Part shown: in pieces, positions 24,929 through 33,002 of the stretch
Layout: each line of letters begins with the position of its first letter
Position numbering within the stretch: position 1 is the stretch's first letter
Assembly (NCBI RefSeq): GCF_900188405.1
Contig: NZ_FZOF01000022.1
Location: 100,481-164,480 of the forward strand
DNA from: Actinacidiphila glaucinigra
Lineage (GTDB): Bacteria > Actinomycetota > Actinomycetes > Streptomycetales > Streptomycetaceae
Direction of reading: 5' to 3'
Length of the DNA stretch: 64,000 nt
Translations under genes and position numbers: made by a program
Notes under the pieces: generated by a model
Database searches by the model: none
What the model saw: only the letters and a program-made list of their open reading frames with translations
Told to the model about the DNA's origin: nothing

Positions 24929-25677
24929 GCCGCGTCGTGGAAGACCAGACCCAGGGTGTGGCGGCGGCCGTCGCGCACGGTGCTCACCCCGTGCCGCATC
25001 GGGCCTGCCGACCAGCCGCGGGCCGAGCGCACCGGCCGGTCGCGGGTGGTGAAGACCAGCGCGTGGCCCTGGGGCAGGGTGGTGGACGAGCCCCGGGTCT
25101 GCGCCCGCGGCCGCTGCTCCGTCATCAGGAACTCGCCGCCGCTGTAGTCGTCGCCGGGGACGTCGAGCCCGATCACCACCTGGAGCGGGAAGACGAGGTC
25201 CCCGTACAGGTCGCGGTGGAGCGCGTTCCAGTCGCCCGCGCCGTAGCGCAGCAGGATCGGCGTCGGGCGGGTCTGGCCGCCGTCGTGGCACATCGCCAGC
25301 CACTCGTCGAGGCTGTCGGGCCAGGGCGCGGGCTGCCGCAGCCGGGCCGCCCAGTCGCGGGCGATCGGCAGCAGCCGCGGGTAGAACGCCGCCCGCAGGG
25401 CCCGAACGGGCTCGGGGACGGGGTAGGCGAAGTAGCGGTACTGCCCCGAGCCGAAGCGGTGCCGTGCCATGTCGACGGTCGAGCGGAACCGCCCGGGCTC
25501 GTCGTAGAACGCGGCGACCGCCCGGCACTCGGCGGGGGAGAGGACCGGACGGGAGGTCAGGGCGCTCCCGTGGGCGTCGAGTCCGGCGGCCAGCGCCGGC
25601 CATTCCTCGGCGTCGACCCGCTCGCGCGGGGCTGCCGTGGGGTGTGTTGCGGCGGTGGTCATGGCGGTCGTTTTCAT
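24925..25677 (-). CDS. 2OG-Fe(II) oxygenase, probable DNA-repair type
   Basis: A 250-residue Fe(II)/2-oxoglutarate oxygenase. The iron-binding HxD is in AGDWNALHRDLYGDLVFPLQ, with YSGGEFLMTEQRPRAQ following, the distal His in GPMRHGVSTVRDGRRHTLGL and the 2OG-binding Arg just after. The sequence resembles the Oxygenase-NA type predicted to demethylate damaged bases, distinct from AlkB. ATG 25677 overlaps the ogt stop by 4 bases; an in-frame ATG at 25662 is an alternative. It lies between ogt and the Ada-domain gene in the same operon. Confidence 0.82.
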   Translation of the reverse strand: MKTTAMTTAATHPTAAPRERVDAEEWPALAAGLDAHGSALTSRPVLSPAECRAVAAFYDEPGRFRSTVDMARHRFGSGQYRYFAYPVPEPVRALRAAFYPRLLPIARDWAARLRQPAPWPDSLDEWLAMCHDGGQTRPTPILLRYGAGDWNALHRDLYGDLVFPLQVVIGLDVPGDDYSGGEFLMTEQRPRAQTRGSSTTLPQGHALVFTTRDRPVRSARGWSAGPMRHGVSTVRDGRRHTLGLVFHDAA

Positions 25678-26189
25678 GCCGTCCCGCGCCCGGCCTCGAG
25701 GTCCAGCAGCAGCCGCTTGCGCTCCACGCCGCCCGCGTAGCCGGTGATCGCGCCCTTGGCGCCGACCACGCGGTGGCAGGGGCGGACGACCAGCAGCGGG
25801 TTGCGGCCGATCGCGGTGCCGACCGCGCGTGACGAGGTCCGCGGGATGCCCATCGCCTCGGCGACGTCCGCGTAGGTGAGCGTCGTGCCGTAGCCGATGG
25901 TCTCCAGGGTCTTCCACACCTGCTGCTGGAAGGCGGTCCCCGCGATGGTGAACTCGATGTCGAAGTCCGTCAGTTCACCGGCGAAGTACGCCCGGAGCTG
26001 GCGGGTGACCTCGGTGAACGCGGCGCCGTCGGCACGCGCGCCGTCCGCCAGGTCCGCCGCGACGACCCCGCCCTTCTGGTCCGGCACCGACAGCGAGGTG
26101 AGCGCGGTGCCGCCCTTCGCGGTCGGTGACTCCTCGCCGACCAGCAGCAGTTCGCCCAGCGGGCTGTCGAGCGTCGTGTAGACCGTCAT
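25674..26189 (-). CDS. ogt: Methylated-DNA-protein-cysteine methyltransferase
   Basis: A 171-residue suicide repair protein that transfers the methyl group of O6-methylguanine to its own Cys. The active-site motif is LVVRPCHRVVGAKGAITGYA, preceded by the helix-turn-helix-like FQQQVWKTLETIGYGTTLTY and ADVAEAMGIPRTSSRAVGTA with the Arg finger. The N-terminal domain begins MTVYTTLDSPLGELLLVGEE. ATG 26189 follows GGAAAGGGAAGG. It is the first gene of a four-gene overlapping operon, and a palindrome shared with the Ada-AlkA gene lies 70 bases upstream. Confidence 0.93.
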   Translation of the reverse strand: MTVYTTLDSPLGELLLVGEESPTAKGGTALTSLSVPDQKGGVVAADLADGARADGAAFTEVTRQLRAYFAGELTDFDIEFTIAGTAFQQQVWKTLETIGYGTTLTYADVAEAMGIPRTSSRAVGTAIGRNPLLVVRPCHRVVGAKGAITGYAGGVERKRLLLDLEAGRGTA

Positions 26190-26258
26190 CGGTCCTTCCC
26201 TTTCCTCATGTCTTCAGTGACATCTACGATTCTGCGGCGGTTCGTCACCCATGTCCGG

Positions 26259-26282
26259 CGGGATTCGGACGTCGCATTCCCG
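26259..26282. promoter_or_regulatory. Candidate Ada-box operator upstream of ogt
   Basis: A 24-base imperfect palindrome: left arm CGGGAT, core TCGGACGTCGCA, right arm TTCCCG. It differs from the element at 27818-27841 at only two positions and lies upstream of the ogt operon. A shared binding site for the locus-encoded Ada-AlkA protein is the simplest reading. Confidence 0.7.
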
Positions 26283-26316
26283 CCGCCCCCGCCCCTCCGG
26301 ATCGCGCCTGTCCCGG

Positions 26317-27780
26317 TCAACCGGCGCTCCACAGCAGGTGCATCGCGTAGGTGCGCCACGGCCGCCAGCCCTCGGCGTCCTCCAGCGGGACACCGGCACG
26401 CGCGGCCCCCGCGCGCACCGCGACATCGCCCTCCAGCAGCACATCGGGATCGCCCAGGGCGCGCATCCGGATGTAGCCGGCCGTCCACGGCCCGATGCCC
26501 CGCAGCGCGAGCAGGTCCTTCTCCGCGCCGTCCCGGTCCGCGCCCGGATCGAGCAGGACCTCGCCGACGGCGAGGGCGCGGGCCAGGCCGCGCAGCGTCT
26601 CCCGCCGGGCCCGGGGCATGCCGACGGCTTCCAGCGAGGCACCGGCGAGCGTGTCCGCGTCGGGGAACAGATGCGTCAGACCGCCGCTCGGCGCCGCCAG
26701 GGGCTCACCGTGGGCGGCGACCAGCGCCACGCCGAGCCGGCGCCCGGCCGCCACCGACACCTGCTGGCCCAGCACCGCCCGCACGGCGAGCTCGTGCGGG
26801 TCCGCCGCCCCGGGCGCCCGCAGCCCGGGGCGGGCCCGGGCCAGGGCCCCCATCGCCGGGTCCGCGGCCAGCCGTTCGGCGACCGCGTACGGATCGGCGT
26901 CCAGGTCGAACAGGCGCCGCACGCGCTGCGTCCCGGTGGTCAGGTCGCGCAGCGCGGTCAGGTGCAGCCGGCACTCGAGCCAGTCGCCGCCCCTGCCGGG
27001 CGCGGCCTCCTCCACCTCGGCGACCGCGGGCCCGTGCGGCAGCCTGAGCGTCCGCCGGTAGACCCGCCGGCCGCGGGTCCCCGTGATCTCCTCGGCACCG
27101 GCGATCGCGCGGGCCGCCAGGTAGTCGAAGACCCGTCCGGTGTCGTACGGCCCCCGGTACGACAGCCGCAGCGGCACACCGGCGGCGGTGCCGGCGGCCG
27201 TGTGCCGGGCGGGGCGCGCCTGCCGCAGCGCGGTCGGCGTGAGCGCGTACACCTCGCGGACCGTGCCGTTGAACTGCCGTACGCTCGCGAAACCGGCCGC
27301 GAAGGCGATCTCCGCCGCCTGCATGTCCGTGGTCTGCAGCAGGATCCGGGCGGTGTGCGCCCGCTGCGCACGGGCGAGGGCGATGGGGCCCGCCCCCACT
27401 TCCGCGTTGAGCTGCCGCTGCACCTGCCGCGCGCTGTAACCGAGCCGCCCGGCCAGCCCCGCGACGCCCTCCCGGTCGACGACGCCGTCGGCGATCAGCC
27501 GCATCGCGCGGCCCACCACGTCCGCCCGCGCGTTCCACGCGGCGGAGCCCGGCACCGCGTCCGGGCGGCATCTGCGGCAGGCCCGGAAACCCGACCCCTG
27601 GGCGGCCGCCGCCGTACGGAAGAACCGGACGTTGCGCCGCTTGGGCGTGACCGCCGGGCAGCTGGGGCGGCAGTAGATCCCCGTCGTCGTCACCGCGAAG
27701 AAGAACTCGCCGTCGAAGCGGGCGTCGCGGCTGCACACCGCCTCGTACCTGCTGTCCTCGTCGGTCGTGTCGGTCGTCAC
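26317..27780 (-). CDS. Ada-AlkA fusion: methyl sensor and 3-methyladenine glycosylase
   Basis: A 487-residue protein in three parts. Residues 1-80 are an Ada zinc domain with Cys37, Cys41, Cys68 and Cys71 (GIYCRPSCP and FRACRRCRP), which accepts methyl groups from phosphotriesters. Residues 85-180 are an AraC-type DNA-binding domain (GYSARQVQRQLNAEVGAGPI, AEIAFAAGFASVRQFNGTVR). The rest is an AlkA glycosylase with the helix-hairpin-helix LLALRGIGPWTAGYIRMRAL and catalytic Asp in LLEGDVAVRAG. It should both remove alkylated bases and activate its regulon. GTG 27780 is the likely start, though GGAGG lies unusually close to it. Confidence 0.9.
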   Translation of the reverse strand: MTTDTTDEDSRYEAVCSRDARFDGEFFFAVTTTGIYCRPSCPAVTPKRRNVRFFRTAAAAQGSGFRACRRCRPDAVPGSAAWNARADVVGRAMRLIADGVVDREGVAGLAGRLGYSARQVQRQLNAEVGAGPIALARAQRAHTARILLQTTDMQAAEIAFAAGFASVRQFNGTVREVYALTPTALRQARPARHTAAGTAAGVPLRLSYRGPYDTGRVFDYLAARAIAGAEEITGTRGRRVYRRTLRLPHGPAVAEVEEAAPGRGGDWLECRLHLTALRDLTTGTQRVRRLFDLDADPYAVAERLAADPAMGALARARPGLRAPGAADPHELAVRAVLGQQVSVAAGRRLGVALVAAHGEPLAAPSGGLTHLFPDADTLAGASLEAVGMPRARRETLRGLARALAVGEVLLDPGADRDGAEKDLLALRGIGPWTAGYIRMRALGDPDVLLEGDVAVRAGAARAGVPLEDAEGWRPWRTYAMHLLWSAG

Positions 27781-27817
27781 CCCTCCACTGTGCGGTATCG
27801 CGGCGGCGGGCCGCTCG

Positions 27818-27841
27818 CGGGAATCGGACGTCGCGTTCCCG
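27818..27841. promoter_or_regulatory. Candidate Ada-box operator upstream of Ada-AlkA
   Basis: Left arm CGGGAA, core TCGGACGTCGCG, right arm TTCCCG: the arms are perfectly complementary and the centre GACGTC is itself palindromic. It matches the element upstream of ogt in 22 of 24 positions, at a similar distance from the start codon (38 versus 70 bases). Confidence 0.7.
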
Positions 27842-28051
27842 GGCCGGGCCGGGCCGAGTCGCCGTCCGTGCCGTTGTGCCCTTGACCCGGAGGAGGCGGT
27901 ACCCGTGACGGGCGAGACCCCGGGGACGCCCGTGCACGGCCTCGGAGCGCGCATGCTGGAGGCCCTGTTAACGGAGTCCGTGGGGGTCCGCCGGGCGCGG
28001 CGGCTGCCGTGCGACCGTGCGGGGCCGGGCCGCCTCGGTGATCCTGAAGGG

Positions 28052-28573
28052 ATGACAGCCGGCTCCGCCCCACGAGACCTCACCGGCCGGGAGGCCCCCG
28101 GCACGGGCCGCGCCAACTACACGGGCGCCGTCTACGGATCGCTGCTGGCCGCCTCGGTGGTGGCCGGCGCCGGTTCGGCGGGCCCGTACCCCCGGGTGGA
28201 GCTGGTGCTGCTGCTGATCTGCACCGGTCTGGTGTTCTGGGCCGCCCACGTCTACGCGGGGTTCGTCGGCGACCGCCTGCGCAGGGGGAACGTCTCCTGG
28301 CAGGAGATCCGCCGGGTGTGCGTCGGCGAGTGGCCGATCGTGCAGGCCGCGCTGCTTCCGGCGGCCGCGGTCGCGGTGAGCCCGCTGCTGGGGCTCGGGC
28401 TGGAGGGCACGGCGTGGCTGGCCCTGGGGGTCGCCGTCGTCCAGCAGGTCGGGTGGGCCAGTGCCGCCGTCATCCGGGTGGGCGCGTCCCGCTGGGCGGT
28501 GGTGTCCGTGGGGATCGTGAACCTGGTGCTGGGCCTGGTCATCGTGGCGGCGAAGGTCGCGCTCCAGCACTGA
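28052..28573 (+). CDS. Integral membrane protein, unknown function
   Basis: A 173-residue hydrophobic protein with about five membrane helices: YGSLLAASVVAGAGSAGPYP, ELVLLLICTGLVFWAAHVYA, VQAALLPAAAVAVSPLLGLG, AWLALGVAVVQQVGWASAAV and VVSVGIVNLVLGLVIVAAKV. A cytosolic loop carries a conserved-looking DRLRRGNVSWQEIRRVCVGE. I recognise the style of small Streptomyces membrane proteins but no function. ATG 28052 has AAGGG unusually close; an upstream GTG is possible. A YihY-family gene follows on the same strand. Confidence 0.75.
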   Translation: MTAGSAPRDLTGREAPGTGRANYTGAVYGSLLAASVVAGAGSAGPYPRVELVLLLICTGLVFWAAHVYAGFVGDRLRRGNVSWQEIRRVCVGEWPIVQAALLPAAAVAVSPLLGLGLEGTAWLALGVAVVQQVGWASAAVIRVGASRWAVVSVGIVNLVLGLVIVAAKVALQH

Positions 28574-28668
28574 GCGGTGGCGCCGCGGGTGTGCTGTGGT
28601 GGGCCCTGTATGGAGTGGTTTGTCAGTTTTTTCTGTGGGGCAGGTGTGCCCCGAGGCGGTGAACGCGC

Positions 28669-29634
28669 ATGGCTCGCCACACGCAGACCGGCGCCCGCAA
28701 GCCCACCGAGCTCCCTCCGGAGTCCTGGCGCGTGGTGCTCCGGCGCACGGTCAAGGAGTTCTGGGCGGACCATCTGACCGACTGGGCCGCGGCGCTGACG
28801 TACTACGCCGTGCTGTCGGTCTTCCCCGCGCTCCTCGTCATCGTCTCCGTCGTCGGTCTGCTGGGCGGCCCCAGTGTCAAACCCCTGATCGTCAACGCGA
28901 GCGGGCTCGCGCCGGGACCGGTCCGCGACACCCTGACCGGCGTGCTCGGGCAGTTGCAGCACGGCGTCGGCCGAGGGGGACTGGCCCTCGCGATCGGCGC
29001 GGCGGTCGCCCTGTGGTCCTCCTCCGGCTACGTGGCGACCTTCATGCGGGCCGCCAACGCCCTCTACGACATCGACGAGGGCCGGCCCGTGTGGAAGACC
29101 CTGGCCGACAGGTTCGTCATCCCCTTGGTGCTGCTGGTGGTCACCGCGCTCATCGCGATCGGCGTGGTCTTCACCGGAGCGCTGGCCCGCAGGACGGGCC
29201 AGGTGCTGGGGGCCGGCGACGCCGCGCTCGGCGTGTGGGGCATCGTCAAATGGCCCGTGATGCTCGTGCTGTTCGGACTGGTCCTCGCGCTGCTGTACTG
29301 GGCCGCCCCAAACGTGAAGCACGGCGGCTTCCGCTGGGTGAGCCCCGGCAGCGCCCTGGCCGTGGTCATCTGGGCCGCCGCCTCCGCGCTGTTCAGCCTC
29401 TACGTGTCCAACTTCGGCAACTACAACAGGCTCTACGGCAGCCTGGCGGCGATCATCGTCTTCCTCGTCTGGCTGTGGATCTCGAACATTGCCGTCCTCC
29501 TCGGCCTGGAGTTCAACGCCGAACTCGAAAGGGCCCGGGCACGGCCGGACGGCGGCCCGGACGACGGCCCGGACGACAGGCTGCCGAAGGCCGAACCGCA
29601 GGACACCGAGCGCCTCAGCGCCGAAGACGGGTGA
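28669..29634 (+). CDS. YihY/BrkB-family membrane protein
   Basis: A 321-residue UPF0761 protein with about six membrane helices. The family signature is visible near the start (FWADHLTDWAAALTYYAVLS, then VFPALLVIVSVVGLLG), in the middle (LWSSSGYVATFMRAANALYD, with the DIDEGRP loop) and at the end (LYVSNFGNYNRLYGSLAAII, FLVWLWISNIAVLLGLEFNA). The cytosolic tail is acidic and repeats GGPDDGPDD. Despite older annotations as ribonuclease BN, members have no proven enzymatic role. Preceding gene is also a membrane protein. Confidence 0.9.
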   Translation: MARHTQTGARKPTELPPESWRVVLRRTVKEFWADHLTDWAAALTYYAVLSVFPALLVIVSVVGLLGGPSVKPLIVNASGLAPGPVRDTLTGVLGQLQHGVGRGGLALAIGAAVALWSSSGYVATFMRAANALYDIDEGRPVWKTLADRFVIPLVLLVVTALIAIGVVFTGALARRTGQVLGAGDAALGVWGIVKWPVMLVLFGLVLALLYWAAPNVKHGGFRWVSPGSALAVVIWAAASALFSLYVSNFGNYNRLYGSLAAIIVFLVWLWISNIAVLLGLEFNAELERARARPDGGPDDGPDDRLPKAEPQDTERLSAEDG

Positions 29635-29695
29635 CGACGGGACGGCGTGACGCGCCCGTGCCGTCAGGCGCCCCTGCCGTCAGACCGCCGCGCCC

Positions 29696-30787
29696 TCACG
29701 GCCGGGAGCCGACACCGGTCGCCACCTCGTGCAGCCGGCTGCCGGCCCCGCCCGGCGCCAGGGGAGCGGTCGACGGGTCGCCCGCGCCCTCGCGCAGACC
29801 CTCCAGGAACTCCTCGATCGCCTGGGTGGCGGCATGGCGGGGCTCCCAGCCAAGTTCACGGCGGGCCCGTGAGGTGTCCATCAGCGGCAGCCTGACCACG
29901 GCGTCGAACAGGCCGGGCGACGACGGCACCAGGTGCAGCCGCCACGCCCCGGCCAGCGCCGCCCGTACCGCGCTCCGCGGCATACGGACGACCTGCGCCC
30001 CGAGCAGCGCGGCGAGTTCCTCCGCGTCCAGCGGCGGATCGGCCGCCAGGTTGAAGGCGCCGTGCACCGGACGGTGCAGGGCCAGCCGGTAGGCCTCGGC
30101 CGCGTCGTCGGAGTGGAGCGCCTGGAAGCGCAACCCGCGCATGTCCGGGACGACCGGTACCAGGCGGGGGCGCACGAGCCGGTTCGGCAGGAACGGCCCC
30201 GCGAACAAACGGCGCTGCTGGGCGGCGGACTCCCGCTTGAAGACGAACCCCGGCCGCATGCGCACCACGCGGATGTGCGGGTTCTCCCGCTCGAAGGCGT
30301 CGAGGCAGCGCTCGACGTACGCCTTCTCCCGGCAGTAGGCGGCCCCCGGCCAGCCGTGCGTGGGCCACGACTCGTCGACCGGGTACCGCTTGGGGCCGGG
30401 GGAGTACGCCGCCACCGACGAGGCGTGGATCAGGGCCGGCACACCGGCCGCGGCCGCCGCTTCGAAGACGCGGATACCGCCCAGGACGTTGGTGCGCCAC
30501 GTGATCGACGGGTCGTGGGTGGGCTGCAGCAGCCAGGCCAGGTGCACGACGGCGTGCGCGCCGCGCAGGTGGTCCACCAGGCGCGTGCGGTCGTCGCCGA
30601 TGTCGGCGTGCACCCATGTGGTGCGGGCGGGGCGCCAGTCCTGGGGGATCCTGCGGGCGATGCCGACGATGCCGGCCACCGCCGGGTCGTCGACGAGGGC
30701 CCGCACCAGGCTCGTCCCGACGTTTCCGGTCGCCCCTACGACGACGACGCGCAGGGCGCCGCCGGCGGGCGCGAAGTCGTTCGTCAC
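29696..30787 (-). CDS. NAD-dependent epimerase/dehydratase family protein
   Basis: A 363-residue extended SDR. The nucleotide motif is LRVVVVGATGNVGTSLVRAL, the catalytic Ser/Thr region LIHASSVAAYSPGPKRYPVD and the YxxxK-like AAYCREKAYVERCLDAFERE, followed by RVVRMRPGFVFKRES. Such proteins act on nucleotide sugars or other alcohols; several Streptomyces homologues remain without a function. GTG 30787 follows GAGGCGAGG. It ends close to the convergent YihY gene and stands alone. Confidence 0.85.
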   Translation of the reverse strand: MTNDFAPAGGALRVVVVGATGNVGTSLVRALVDDPAVAGIVGIARRIPQDWRPARTTWVHADIGDDRTRLVDHLRGAHAVVHLAWLLQPTHDPSITWRTNVLGGIRVFEAAAAAGVPALIHASSVAAYSPGPKRYPVDESWPTHGWPGAAYCREKAYVERCLDAFERENPHIRVVRMRPGFVFKRESAAQQRRLFAGPFLPNRLVRPRLVPVVPDMRGLRFQALHSDDAAEAYRLALHRPVHGAFNLAADPPLDAEELAALLGAQVVRMPRSAVRAALAGAWRLHLVPSSPGLFDAVVRLPLMDTSRARRELGWEPRHAATQAIEEFLEGLREGAGDPSTAPLAPGGAGSRLHEVATGVGSRP

Positions 30788-30959
30788 GATCCTCGCCTCC
30801 CTCGGCCACCGGGAGCGCCCGGGCACCGCCGGTGCCGGGCGGGTCGCCCGGCACCCCCGGCACCCCCGGCGGCCTCGTCCGATGTCTGTCCCGGTCTTCG
30901 GGGCGGCTACCCGGCGGGGGACGTTTCAGACCTCGGCCGCGGGGCGTCGGCCGACCGCG

Positions 30960-32126
30960 TCAGCCGACCGCCTTCGCCATCCGGCGCACCGCCTCCGTGA
31001 GCACCTCGGGCGTCGTCGCGAGGTTCAGCCGTGCGTGGCCGTCGCCGCCCGTGCCGAAGTCGGACCCCGCGCTGAGGGCGACCCTTCCGCGGGCGAGGAA
31101 GGCGGCGGCCGGGTCGTCGCCGAGGCCCAGCTTCCGGCAGTCCAGCCAGGCCAGGTAGGTGCCGGGGCCCGGCTCGTAGGCGATTGCCGGTAGCTGCTCG
31201 GCCAGCAGCGCGGCGAGCAGCCGGCGGTTCTCGGCGAGGTCGTTCAGCACGGCGTCCAGCCACCGCCCGCCCTCGCGCAGCGCCGCCGTGTGCGCGATGA
31301 CGCCCAGGTGGCTCGGTCCGTGGCCGACCTCCTCCGGCATACGCGCCAGGTCGTCCGCCGCGGCGGGCCCGGCCAGGGCGAGCGCGGCCTTCAGCCCGGC
31401 CAGGTTCCACGCCTTCGACGCGGACATCAGCGACAGGCCGCTCTCGCCGCCGGGCACGCTCAGGTACGGGACGAACGCCGCCTCGGCGGTCACCAGCGGC
31501 GCGTGGATCTCGTCCACCACGACCCGCACCCCGTACGTCCCGGCCAGCGCCGCCACCGCGGACAGCTCCTCGGCGGTGTGCACCGTGCCGGTCGGATTGT
31601 GCGGGCTGCAGAGCAGGTAGGCGGCCCGGCCGCCGTCGTCCGTGGACCGGGCGAAGGCCTCCTCCAGCGCCGCGAGGTCCAGTCGCAGGCCGGGGCCGAA
31701 CGGGGCCTCCACCACGCGTCGGTCCATGTGCGTCACGAACTGGTAGAACGGCGGGTACACCGGGCAGTTGACGATCACCGGATCCCCGGGACCCGTGACC
31801 AGCCGCAGCATCTCGACGACGCCCAGCATCACGTCGGGCACGATCGAGGCGCGCTCCACGGCCAGGCCGTCCCACCCCCACCGCTCGCGGGCGAAGTCCG
31901 CCAGCGCCTCCGCGTACGCGGTGCCCGCCGGATAGCCCGTGTCGCCGATCGCGATCGCCTCCGTGAGCGCGCGGGCCACGGGCGCGGCCAGCGGCACGTC
32001 CATCTCCGCCACCCACAGGGGCAGCACGTCGTCCGGATGGGTGCGCCACTTCATGCTCGTCCGGCGCCGCAGCTGGTCGAGCGTGAGGCGCCGCAGCGGG
32101 TGGTCGTCATTCGACGCGATGTCCAT
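30960..32126 (-). CDS. PatB/MalY-type PLP aminotransferase (C-S lyase)
   Basis: A 388-residue fold-type I PLP enzyme of the MalY/PatB group, which often cleaves cystathionine or cysteine conjugates. Family features include MKWRTHPDDVLPLWVAEMDV, SPHNPTGTVHTAEELSAVAA, RVVVDEIHAPLVTAEAAFVP and the PLP Lys in SLMSASKAWNLAGLKAALAL. C-terminal ARLNLATTPEVLTEAVRRM supplies the substrate-carboxylate Arg. ATG 32126 begins MDIASNDDHPLRRL, close to the family start. It is divergent from a methyltransferase at 32276. Confidence 0.88.
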   Translation of the reverse strand: MDIASNDDHPLRRLTLDQLRRRTSMKWRTHPDDVLPLWVAEMDVPLAAPVARALTEAIAIGDTGYPAGTAYAEALADFARERWGWDGLAVERASIVPDVMLGVVEMLRLVTGPGDPVIVNCPVYPPFYQFVTHMDRRVVEAPFGPGLRLDLAALEEAFARSTDDGGRAAYLLCSPHNPTGTVHTAEELSAVAALAGTYGVRVVVDEIHAPLVTAEAAFVPYLSVPGGESGLSLMSASKAWNLAGLKAALALAGPAAADDLARMPEEVGHGPSHLGVIAHTAALREGGRWLDAVLNDLAENRRLLAALLAEQLPAIAYEPGPGTYLAWLDCRKLGLGDDPAAAFLARGRVALSAGSDFGTGGDGHARLNLATTPEVLTEAVRRMAKAVG

Positions 32127-32275
32127 GACATCAACATAGGTGCGCACCCGCCGCCGGGGCAGGGGGCGGCAGGGCGCACGTGTTGCCGAACCGGCAAGAA
32201 GGCTTGCCCGGCGGATGCGCCGGGCCGCATCGTCGGGGGCAGGTCCACACCCACGGCACAAAGGAGACGACATCC

Positions 32276-32932
32276 ATGACCGACGGCACCACCAGCGCGA
32301 CCGGCGCCGGACCCGAGGCGGAGTTCTGGGACGCCCGGTACGCCGGCAGCGACCGCGTCTGGAGCGGCAACCCCAACAACGTCCTGGTCAGCGAGGTCGG
32401 GGGCCTGAAGCCCGGCACCGCGCTCGATCTGGGCTGCGGTGAGGGCGCCGACGCGGTCTGGTTGGCCCGGCAGGGGTGGCGGGTGACCGCCGTCGACATC
32501 TCCCGCGTCGCACTGGAGCGGGCCGCCGGCCATGCGAAGGCGGAGGGCATCGCCGAGGGGCTCATCGACTGGCAGCGCCACGACCTGGGCGAGACGTTTC
32601 CCGAGGGCACCTACGACCTCGTCTCCGCGCAGTTCCTGCACTCGCCGAACGACATGCCCCGCGAGCGCATCCTGCGCGCCGCCGCGGCGGCCGTGGCGCC
32701 CGGCGGTGTGCTGCTTGTCGTCGGGCACGCCGGGTTCCCGGCCTGGGAGACCGATCCGCACCCTGAGATGCACTTCCCGACGCCGGACGAGGTGCTGGAG
32801 AGCCTCGGGCTCCCCGACGGGGAGTGGGAGGTGGTGCTGACCGACGAGCACGAGCGCATCCAGAACGATCCCGACGGGCGGCCCACGACCCGCGTGGACA
32901 ACACCCTGGAGATCCGCCGCCTGGCGCCGTGA
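32276..32932 (+). CDS. TehB-like class I methyltransferase
   Basis: A 218-residue SAM-dependent methyltransferase. FWDARYAGSDRVWSGNPNNV is characteristic of small TehB/thiopurine-methyltransferase-like proteins; motif I is GTALDLGCGEGADAVWLARQ, with WRVTAVDISRVALERAAGHA, FDLVSAQFLHSP-type motif IV (YDLVSAQFLHSPNDMPRERI) and VAPGGVLLVVGHAGF. Related proteins methylate small electrophiles or metalloids; tellurite resistance is only one possibility. AAGGAG lies nine bases before ATG 32276. It is divergent from the PatB-like gene. Confidence 0.85.
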   Translation: MTDGTTSATGAGPEAEFWDARYAGSDRVWSGNPNNVLVSEVGGLKPGTALDLGCGEGADAVWLARQGWRVTAVDISRVALERAAGHAKAEGIAEGLIDWQRHDLGETFPEGTYDLVSAQFLHSPNDMPRERILRAAAAAVAPGGVLLVVGHAGFPAWETDPHPEMHFPTPDEVLESLGLPDGEWEVVLTDEHERIQNDPDGRPTTRVDNTLEIRRLAP

Positions 32933-33002
32933 GACACGGCGCGGCGGGCCGTGGCGACCACGGCCCGCCGGCGCGCGCGGGTGCGGGGGGAGTGACGGGG
33001 CG

